This document shows, one piece after another, positions 1 to 6,337 of a stretch of 21,534 bases of DNA. Source of the stretch: CAZWRK01 sp964635875 (GTDB lineage Bacteria; Pseudomonadota; Gammaproteobacteria; Burkholderiales; Aquaspirillaceae); NCBI GenBank assembly GCA_964635875.1, contig CAZWRK010000066.1, positions 1 through 21,534 on the forward strand. The letters are read 5' to 3'. The notes beneath the pieces are model-generated. The model was not told where the DNA came from, made no database searches, and saw only the letters and a list, made by a program, of their open reading frames with translations. Position 1 is the stretch's first letter. Each line of letters begins with the position of its first letter. Made by a program: the position numbers and the translations under genes.

Positions 1-1009
1 CTTCGAACAACAGGGTGGTCGCGCCATTGGCCAGCGGGCCGTAGCAAATATAGGAGTGACCAGTAATCCAACCCACATCAGCTGTGCACCAGTACACATC
101 GCTGTCCGACTTATGGTCAAAGACCCAGCGGAAAGAATTTGCTGCGCCGAGCAAATAACCGGCAGAGCTGTGTTGAATCCCTTTGGGCTTACCGGTTGAA
201 CCGGAGGTGTACAACACAAACAACGGATCTTCTGCATTCACCCATTCCGGCTCGCAGTCAGTCGGTTGACCAGCGCTCAGGTCATGCATCCACACATCAA
301 GATCGGACCATGCAACTTGTGTCTCAGTCCGTTGATATACCACGACTTTTTCGACGCATTCGCAGCCACCCATGCCGATGGCTTCATCGACAGTGGCTTT
401 GAGCGGAACCAATTTGCCGCCACGAACACTTTCATTGGCAGTCACAACGATTTTTGCGCCCGCATCCATAATGCGATCGCGCAAAGCACCCGCAGAGAAG
501 CCACCAAAGACCACAGAGTGAATCGCACCGATACGTGCACATGCCTGCATCGCCACAATGGCTTCTGTCACCATTGGCATATAAATCACAACGCGATCAC
601 CTTTGGTGACGCCGAGGCTCTTCAAGCCATTTGCAAATGCACATACTTTTTCGTACAGATCACGGTAGGTAATGTTGTCTACTTTACCGTCATCACTTTC
701 AAAAATCAGGGCAACTTTGTCTGCTTTATCAGCAAGATGGCGATCGATACAGTTGTAAGAGACGTTTAATTCGCCATCATCGAACCATTTGAAGAACGGA
801 GCATTGCTGTCGTCCAAAACACGTGTAAATGGTTTTTTCCAAGTAATCATCTCGCGAGCAATATCACCCCAGAAGCCGAGGTAATCGGTGTTCGCTTGCT
901 CGCACAGGTTGTTGTAACCCTCCATGCCGGATACGGTGGCTTTTTGCAGAAAAGCTTCGCTTGGCGGAAAGCTACGTGTTTCTTTCAAGACAGATTCGAT
1001 GGTGGACAT
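1..1009 (-). CDS. acs: Acetyl-CoA synthetase, N-terminal part (cut by window edge)
   Basis: AMP-forming acetate:CoA ligase: acetate + ATP + CoA gives acetyl-CoA + AMP + PPi, a cytosolic entry step for acetate. About 336 residues are visible, roughly the first half of the usual ~650; the C-terminal half with the catalytic lysine lies outside the window. Translating the minus strand from the ATG at 1009-1007 gives MSTIESVLKETRSFPPSEAF, a typical Acs N-terminus. Further in come family blocks such as DRVVIYMPM, VVFGGFSAGALRDRI and the ATP-binding P-loop YTSGSTGKPKG (near bases 195-230), followed by IQHSSAGYLLGA. A GGGAG ribosome site precedes the ATG. It is the third gene after yjcH and actP in the same direction, 85 bases below actP. 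Family assignment is very secure; the only limit is truncation by the window. Confidence 0.96.
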   Translation of the reverse strand, partial: MSTIESVLKETRSFPPSEAFLQKATVSGMEGYNNLCEQANTDYLGFWGDIAREMITWKKPFTRVLDDSNAPFFKWFDDGELNVSYNCIDRHLADKADKVALIFESDDGKVDNITYRDLYEKVCAFANGLKSLGVTKGDRVVIYMPMVTEAIVAMQACARIGAIHSVVFGGFSAGALRDRIMDAGAKIVVTANESVRGGKLVPLKATVDEAIGMGGCECVEKVVVYQRTETQVAWSDLDVWMHDLSAGQPTDCEPEWVNAEDPLFVLYTSGSTGKPKGIQHSSAGYLLGAANSFRWVFDHKSDSDVYWCTADVGWITGHSYICYGPLANGATTLLFE

Positions 1010-1035
1010 CACAAACTCCCAGTGAGTGGCGAATT

Positions 1036-1091
1036 AAAAAAGAGAGGGGGGCAAATGCCGCGCCGTGAGGCAAATGGCGCGGCGTGTTTGC
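1036..1091 (-). other. GC-rich hairpin between actP and acs
   Basis: Between actP and acs there is a perfect 8-bp stem, GCCGCGCC (1057-1064) with GGCGCGGC (1076-1083), and an outer GCAAA/TTTGC pair (1051-1055 with 1087-1091). On the transcribed (minus) strand a C-rich stretch and then six U residues (1036-1041) follow, about 9 bases after the stem. That gap is too long for a textbook intrinsic terminator, so it may be a partial terminator, a processing site or an mRNA stabiliser that makes acs output differ from actP. The structure is seen; the role is inferred. Confidence 0.5.
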
Positions 1092-1094
1092 TTC

Positions 1095-2759
1095 TTAGTG
1101 GTTAGATGCGCCAGAGGCACCAATGCCAGTCATAGAACGAACAAACTGTGCATCGAATTTTGCTTTTTCTTCTGTTGCTTGAGCAGAGGTGTCAAGAACA
1201 GAGAACAACCAGCTCGCAACGAAGGCAATTGTCATCGAGAAGATGGCAGGGTTTTTGTACGGGAAGATCGCAGCCTCGTGATGCATCACTTCTTGCCAAA
1301 CGGTCGGGCCCAAGACAATCAGGATGACCGCAGAGAACAGACCCAAGAAGCCACCGATGACTGCACCGCGAGTGGTCAAACCTTTCCAGAACATAGACAA
1401 GAACAGATCTGGGAAGTTTGCAGAAGCCGCAATCGAGAAGGCCAAGCCCACCATGAAGGCAATGTTTTGCTTTTCAAAGATGATGCCCAGAACAATCGCG
1501 ATTACACCCAAGACAACAGTCGTGATTTTAGAAACGCGGATCTCGTCAGCTTCTTTGGCTTTGCCTTTTTTGATCACAGAAGCATACAAGTCATGCGAAA
1601 CCGCAGAAGCACCAGACAGTGCCAAGCCTGCAACCACAGCCAGAATCGTGGCAAAAGCAACTGCAGAGATAAAGCCTAAGAACAAGTCACCACCCACCGC
1701 TTTAGCCAAGTGGATCGCAGCCATGTTTGCGCCACCGATCAGCTTGCCGCCAGCATCTTGGAATTCAGGGTTTGTGCCCACCAAGAAGATCGCACCAAAA
1801 CCAATCACGAAGGTCAGAATGTAGAAGTAGCCAATGAAGCCTGTTGCAAAGAAGACTGATTTACGAGCTTCTTTAGCGTTAGACACCGTGAAGAAGCGCA
1901 TCAGAATGTGCGGCAAACCAGCGGTACCGAACATCAAAGCCAAGCCCAGAGAGATCGCATCAATAGGGTTAGACACGAGGCCGCCCGGGGACATGATGGC
2001 TTCGCCTTTTTCGTGAACGCTCACTGCTTTTGCGAACATCGCTTCAGGGCTGAAACCCACAGCAGCCAAGACCATGAAGGCCATGAACGAAGCACCAGAC
2101 AGCAAGATCACTGCTTTAATGATCTGAACCCAAGTGGTTGCCAACATACCGCCGAAGGTGACATACGCAACCATCAGAACACCGACCAAGACCACAGCTG
2201 TGGAGTAATCCAAGCCGAACAGCAATTGGATCAATTTACCTGCACCGACCATTTGCGCAATCAGGTACAGCGCAACCACAACCAAGGTGCCGGTCGCAGC
2301 TAAGATCCGAACCGGTTTTTGTTGCAGGCGATAAGATGCCACGTCAGCAAAGGTAAATTTACCCAAGTTACGCAAACGCTCGGCAATCATGAACAGAATC
2401 ACCGGCCAGCCAACCAAGAAGCCGATGGAGTAAATCAAACCGTCATAGCCCTTACCGAACACCATGGCGGAAATCCCGAGGAAGGAAGCGGCGGACATAT
2501 AGTCACCGGCAATAGCCAAACCGTTCTGGAAACCGGTAATGCCACCCCCTGCGGTGTAGAAGTCAGAAGCGGAACGCGTACGGCGAGAGGCCCAGTACGT
2601 CACGCCCATAGTAAAGGCGACAAAGATGAAAAACATGATAATCGCGGACCAGTTTGTCGCGCGTTTTACTGCTTCACCTTCGAACGCACCAGCAGCCATC
2701 GCGGCAACTGGCAAGGTCACGAGAGCGGTTGCTCCCAGAGTATTTAACCAACGCTTCAT
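1095..2759 (-). CDS. actP: Cation/acetate symporter ActP
   Basis: Inner-membrane sodium:solute symporter (SSS family) that takes up acetate and related short monocarboxylates. At 554 residues it matches the usual ~550. The N-terminus looks like a cleavable signal sequence ending near AAMAA (residues ~19-23), as in E. coli ActP. Many hydrophobic segments follow with characteristic blocks: YTAGGGITGFQNGLAIAGDY, ASFLGISAMVF, YDGLIYSIGFLVGWP, LPHILMRFFTVS, and SAVAFATILAVVAGLALSGA. The C-terminus keeps the QFVRSMTGIG tail. Its ATG overlaps the yjcH stop by one base (TAATG), implying translational coupling, and acs lies downstream, giving the classic uptake-plus-activation pair. No truncation or frameshift is visible. 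Confidence 0.96.
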   Translation of the reverse strand: MKRWLNTLGATALVTLPVAAMAAGAFEGEAVKRATNWSAIIMFFIFVAFTMGVTYWASRRTRSASDFYTAGGGITGFQNGLAIAGDYMSAASFLGISAMVFGKGYDGLIYSIGFLVGWPVILFMIAERLRNLGKFTFADVASYRLQQKPVRILAATGTLVVVALYLIAQMVGAGKLIQLLFGLDYSTAVVLVGVLMVAYVTFGGMLATTWVQIIKAVILLSGASFMAFMVLAAVGFSPEAMFAKAVSVHEKGEAIMSPGGLVSNPIDAISLGLALMFGTAGLPHILMRFFTVSNAKEARKSVFFATGFIGYFYILTFVIGFGAIFLVGTNPEFQDAGGKLIGGANMAAIHLAKAVGGDLFLGFISAVAFATILAVVAGLALSGASAVSHDLYASVIKKGKAKEADEIRVSKITTVVLGVIAIVLGIIFEKQNIAFMVGLAFSIAASANFPDLFLSMFWKGLTTRGAVIGGFLGLFSAVILIVLGPTVWQEVMHHEAAIFPYKNPAIFSMTIAFVASWLFSVLDTSAQATEEKAKFDAQFVRSMTGIGASGASNH

Positions 2760-3064
2760 TATTTAGCCTCCTCAACGATTTGTTGAGTGAGCTGGTCAAA
2801 CTCAGTGTTTGCCCGGCGCACATAAATACCTGTCAGCACAAACGCTGACAAAATAATGAGAATCCCAACAGGGATACCCACTGTCATGACGCCATCTCCA
2901 AGCTTGGCACCCAGACTTGCAGGTGCAAAAGCCAAGACCAAAATAAAGCCGTAGTAAATTGCCAGCATCACGATGGATAACATCCATCCAAAGCTGGTTT
3001 TCTTCTGTACGAGCTCTGCGAATTTCGGGTTTTTTTGCACCCGATTTAATACGTCCTCGTTCAT
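2759..3064 (-). CDS. yjcH: DUF485 inner-membrane protein YjcH
   Basis: Small DUF485 membrane protein of 101 residues with no known enzymatic role. It is almost always encoded directly upstream of actP and is thought to accompany the symporter. The soluble N-terminus (NRVQKNPKFAELVQKK) is followed by two predicted helices, about residues 26-48 (SIVMLAIYYGFILVLAFAP) and 61-83 (VGIPVGILIILSAFVLTGIY), then YVRRANTEFDQLTQQIVEEA, which resembles the E. coli YjcH tail. The ATG at 3064-3062 has a strong AGGAGGA ribosome site five bases upstream. It is the first gene of the yjcH-actP-acs operon, so the operon promoter should lie in 3065-3406. Confidence 0.93.
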   Translation of the reverse strand: MNEDVLNRVQKNPKFAELVQKKTSFGWMLSIVMLAIYYGFILVLAFAPASLGAKLGDGVMTVGIPVGILIILSAFVLTGIYVRRANTEFDQLTQQIVEEAK

Positions 3065-3406
3065 GCGCTTCCTCCTTGTGTCGCGCAGACCTCATCAGTC
3101 CGCTGCCAGATGACTGTACGAACTCATGCGATATGGAAGCAATCGTAATTTTTGATCAAGAAAATCAGTGGGACAAATGATGCATGGCAATATATGTTTA
3201 ATAACAATTGGTTACATAACTATTTTTGCAAGGTTGACGTTTACGAAAAGCTTTGTTGCACGCATTTTTTTGCTTGAGTTTTTGCTTGCCGCATACCGAA
3301 TGACAGGGGACAATCACATGAAAAGCAGAAATACACCATGCTGCTTTCGTCGCAAAAAAACACAATATAGCGACTGGATATACACCTAAGGAGAGGATGG
3401 ACAGCA
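3065..3406. promoter_or_regulatory. Divergent control region between yjcH operon and LysR gene
   Basis: A 342-base AT-rich region without a convincing gene; a 73-codon open frame at 3168-3389 has no ribosome site or family signature. It must hold the promoters of both the acetate operon (minus) and the LysR gene (plus). TAACAATTGGTTA (3202-3214) is an imperfect dyad fitting the T-N11-A form of LysR-type boxes and is a candidate operator. Nearby 3235-3248 (TGACGTTTACGAAA) loosely resembles the palindromes found at liuR and liuA. I could not pick a confident -35/-10 pair for either direction. Confidence 0.4.
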
Positions 3407-4285
3407 GTGGAAATTTACCAATTACGTACCTTTGTCACCGTGGCCCAACAAGGCCATTTAACCCAAGCCGCTGAACTCCTGCATCTCAGTCAACCGGCTG
3501 TCACCGCCCAAATTAAAGCACTCGAAGAAGACGTTGGATTACCGCTATTTGAGAGAAGCGCGGGCGGCGTCTCTCTGACAAGAGTTGGGCAAGAATTACT
3601 CCCTCAAGCCCAAGCTATTTTGGCGGCAGCCCGTGGGCTGATTAATCACTCCAAAGCACTCAAGGGACAACTCTCGGGGAAAGCTTTAATTGGAACGATT
3701 ACCACGCCAGAAATGATTAATGTCGGCCCGTGGATTGCCACACTGGCCGAAAAATACCCACTGATTGACATCCAACTTCAGCATGGTGTGACCGGGCAAG
3801 TGCTCAATCGTGTGCGCAAGAAAGAGCTTGATGCGGGGTTTTATATTGGCAAAAACCCTTACGTAAACGTCAATACACTCAAATTAACTGAACTCCATTT
3901 CCGCATTGTCGCCCCTGCGTGTTGGGCGGATCGCTTTTTGCCTGCCAGCAACAAAGAACTTGGAAAACTACCATGGCTTGGCATTTCACAAACCTCAAGC
4001 CTTCATAAACTCACCAGCGAGCTGTGTCGGGAATTGAATATTTCCCCCAAAAAAATCGTAGAAGTCGATCATGTCCCAACGATTACTAGTCTGGTTGAGG
4101 CGGGTGTTGGATTAGCGATTATGCGCGAGGATGAGGCTGCGCCGTTGGTCTCGGAAGGACGCTTAGTGATGAGAAATGACATTCTAAAAACAGGCGATTT
4201 GCAGTTTATTTATCCTGCCGACCGGCAAGGCGACCCAATTCTAGAAATTTTGCTATCTGAATTGGTTGCGATGTGGAAAATATGA
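3407..4285 (+). CDS. LysR-family transcriptional regulator
   Basis: Cytosolic LysR-type regulator, 292 residues, the normal length. The N-terminal winged helix-turn-helix spans about residues 1-60 (LRTFVTVAQQGHLTQAAELL, LSQPAVTAQIKALEEDVGLP, LFER). The substrate-binding-like effector domain runs from about residue 88 (GKALIGTITTPEMINVGPWI) to the end, with the usual GVTGQVLNRVRKKELDAGFY and VEAGVGLAIM segments. The start is GTG at 3407, preceded by AAGGAGAGG (3388-3396) at a 10-base distance; the ATG at 3397 is out of frame. It is divergent from yjcH-actP-acs. LysR proteins often control a divergent neighbour, so acetate uptake is a possible target, but the ligand cannot be read from sequence. 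Confidence 0.9.
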   Translation: MEIYQLRTFVTVAQQGHLTQAAELLHLSQPAVTAQIKALEEDVGLPLFERSAGGVSLTRVGQELLPQAQAILAAARGLINHSKALKGQLSGKALIGTITTPEMINVGPWIATLAEKYPLIDIQLQHGVTGQVLNRVRKKELDAGFYIGKNPYVNVNTLKLTELHFRIVAPACWADRFLPASNKELGKLPWLGISQTSSLHKLTSELCRELNISPKKIVEVDHVPTITSLVEAGVGLAIMREDEAAPLVSEGRLVMRNDILKTGDLQFIYPADRQGDPILEILLSELVAMWKI

Positions 4286-4356
4286 CATCAGAACTGGTTG
4301 TACATTTAAATCGCGGTTGACATCAGAAAGCGTTAGCTTAGACTGCCATCATTCAT

Positions 4357-4408
4357 CGCACTTTCTGAGCGCGCTTAGAAAGTGCGAATTTTGCACTCAA
4401 CACTTTCT
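4357..4408 (+). promoter_or_regulatory. Structured leader with competing hairpins upstream of phasin gene
   Basis: CGCACTTTCT (4357-4366) and AGAAAGTGCG (4377-4386) form a perfect 10-bp stem. The ten bases between them hold an eight-base self-complementary core (AGCGCGCT, 4368-4375), so the whole 30-mer is palindromic except for one G:T pair; AATTTT follows. AGAAAGTG (4377-4384) can instead pair with a second CACTTTCT at 4401-4408, 25 bases before the phasin ATG. One arm thus has two rival partners. The first hairpin could end the LysR transcript (stop 72 bases upstream) or act as an attenuator or operator. The pairing is seen; the function is inferred. Confidence 0.5.
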
Positions 4409-4432
4409 TCAATTTGCATCGAGGTGGTTATG

Positions 4433-4873
4433 ATGCTTAATCCTTTTGCCGAAGCGGTTAGTGAGCTTGCTCAGGTCCTATCGCGAAATCAGCAACGCTT
4501 GATCAGCGCCCAATTTGAGGCCTATCACTCTCTTCTTGCTGGACAGAAAACCGCTCAACAAGCGGCCCCGCAGCTAGACAATACGATCGAAGCGTCCAAC
4601 CTACTCATTTCAGCTCATGTTTGCGCCCACAATGATTTACTCCAGTTTTCGGAGCGCTGGCTGGGGCATTGGCAACGCCAAGTCGCCCAAAATGCACGAG
4701 AAGGCGGCGCGGAAGAAATGATTCCAGCCATGACGGCAGGCAGCACTATGATTGAATCCCTGTCACGCGCCTCACGACAGATCAATCAATTTGCCTGTAC
4801 GAATATGGGGGCGGCCGCAATGCGAGGGGTTCGCTCTGCTCGCGCAGTTCTTAAACAACCTCCTCACCGTTAA
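4433..4873 (+). CDS. Phasin-like PHA granule-associated protein
   Basis: Small helical protein, 146 residues from the chosen ATG. It resembles phasins, amphipathic proteins that coat polyhydroxyalkanoate granules: no signal peptide, an N-terminal NPFAEAVSELAQVLSRNQQR segment, alanine/glutamine-rich helices throughout, and a W79-containing FSERWLGHWQRQVAQNAREG stretch. The start at 4433 is preferred because GAGGTGG (4421-4427) then sits five bases upstream; ATG 4430 is only two bases away, and a GTG at 4382 would put the leader hairpin inside the gene. SelO follows within 12 bases. The phasin call rests on overall composition and helix pattern rather than a sharp motif; it could be another coiled helical protein. 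The PhaM-like gene at 10841-11086 supports PHA metabolism in this genome. Confidence 0.6.
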   Translation: MLNPFAEAVSELAQVLSRNQQRLISAQFEAYHSLLAGQKTAQQAAPQLDNTIEASNLLISAHVCAHNDLLQFSERWLGHWQRQVAQNAREGGAEEMIPAMTAGSTMIESLSRASRQINQFACTNMGAAAMRGVRSARAVLKQPPHR

Positions 4874-4885
4874 CATTTGATCGCG

Positions 4886-6334
4886 ATGCTGAAGCCATTA
4901 ACCAATCACCTACAAGCCTCAGCGTTTTGCGCCTTACCCCCTACGCTCTATTCGTATGTCACGCCCACCCCCTTAAGCACACCCACATTGGCGTTATTCA
5001 ACCATGCACTAGCACAATGCTTTGGAATTGAATCGCCCGATGCCGACAGGACCCTCAGTTTGCTATTAGCGGGTATTCCGCACCCGCAGTGCCGCTACTG
5101 GGCAGCCGACTATGCAGGGCATCAGTTTGGTGTGTGGGTTCCACAGCTTGGAGATGGTAGAGCGATCCACCTCGGTGAGATTGTCGATACCAACCAAACA
5201 CGCCACGAAGTTCAACTCAAAGGCAGTGGCCCAACGCCTTTTTCTCGGCGTGGGGACGGGCGCGCCGTATTACGCTCAAGCCTCCGCGAATACCTCTGCT
5301 CTGAAGCAATGGCAGGACTCAATATTCCGACGACCCGCGCACTGGCCTTAATCAGCTCGCCGCAAACTGTCTGGCGTGAAACCCAAGAGCCCACAGCAAT
5401 TGTGACACGCACTGCACCTAGTTTTATTCGGTTCGGCTCTTTCGAACGATTTGCGCATTGCGGAGATCACCATACGCTGAATGCGCTGGCCCAGTTTGTT
5501 TTGACGCACTTTTATCCCGAATGTCAAGACGCGGAAGATCCCATCGCGGCGATGTTTCAGATAATTTGCCAACGAAGTGCAGAACTCGTTGCGGCATGGC
5601 AAGCAGTGGGGTTTTGTCATGGAGTGCTCAATACCGACAATATGTCGATATTAGGCCTCACACTCGACTACGGGCCTTTTTCATTTTTGGATGGGTTTGA
5701 TAGCCACTTTATTTGCAACCATTCCGACCCTAATGGCCGCTATGCTTTCGATGCCCAGCCAGGTATTGTGCACTGGAATCTTCAATGCCTTGCCAGCGCC
5801 TTACTGCCGCTGAGCAGTCAAGATGCGCTAGTCGAGTCACTCAACCATTTTCCAGACCAGTTTGAACACGCCTTTGGTCAACGGCTCCAGAAAAAATGTG
5901 GTTTCACGCACTGGAAAGAAAGTGACTGGCCGCTATTTTCACAGCTCGTCGCTTTACTCGAAGCCGAGCGCACAGACTACACCCTGTTTTGGCGGACGCT
6001 TTCAGAGCACGCCACACAGCCAGCAGCAGTCGAAGCCTTATTTTCTGATCGCAAGGCCATACGCCACTGGCTTACACTCTGGCAAGCACGCTGCCAAAGC
6101 GACCAAACACTAGACGCTGCGCAAATACAAATGCAAGCGCACAACCCCAAATATATTTTGCGCAATCATCTGGCAGAAATGGCGATTCGTGCCGCGCATC
6201 ATGGAGATTTTTCCATCACCGAACAGCTCATCAATGTTCTGCAAAGCCCTTACGATGACCACCCTGCACATCACGAGTGGGCGAAGCAGCCGCCCGACTG
6301 GGCGCGCCACCTCGTTTTAAGCTGCTCAAGCTAA
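4886..6334 (+). CDS. selO: Protein adenylyltransferase SelO (YdiU family)
   Basis: Pseudokinase-fold enzyme that transfers AMP from ATP to Ser/Thr/Tyr of target proteins and is linked to redox stress in E. coli. 482 residues from ATG 4886, close to E. coli's ~478. Family blocks are intact: YAGHQFGVWVPQLGDGRA, LKGSGPTPFSRRGDGRAVLR (lysine ~112), catalytic-loop GVLNTDNMSILG (D ~251, N ~252) and LDYGPFSFLD (D ~261). It ends LSCSS, with Cys third from the end where animal SelO carries selenocysteine. A TTG at 4877 (three codons upstream) is an alternative start; neither has a good ribosome site, so translation is probably coupled to the phasin gene 12 bases before. It converges on the histidine kinase gene with only three bases between stops. 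Confidence 0.95.
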   Translation: MLKPLTNHLQASAFCALPPTLYSYVTPTPLSTPTLALFNHALAQCFGIESPDADRTLSLLLAGIPHPQCRYWAADYAGHQFGVWVPQLGDGRAIHLGEIVDTNQTRHEVQLKGSGPTPFSRRGDGRAVLRSSLREYLCSEAMAGLNIPTTRALALISSPQTVWRETQEPTAIVTRTAPSFIRFGSFERFAHCGDHHTLNALAQFVLTHFYPECQDAEDPIAAMFQIICQRSAELVAAWQAVGFCHGVLNTDNMSILGLTLDYGPFSFLDGFDSHFICNHSDPNGRYAFDAQPGIVHWNLQCLASALLPLSSQDALVESLNHFPDQFEHAFGQRLQKKCGFTHWKESDWPLFSQLVALLEAERTDYTLFWRTLSEHATQPAAVEALFSDRKAIRHWLTLWQARCQSDQTLDAAQIQMQAHNPKYILRNHLAEMAIRAAHHGDFSITEQLINVLQSPYDDHPAHHEWAKQPPDWARHLVLSCSS

Positions 6335-6337
6335 CGA

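Noticed and set aside
3168..3389. 73-codon plus-strand frame before the LysR gene
   Set aside because: Lies in the divergent promoter region, with no ribosome site or family resemblance; composition is AT-rich intergenic.
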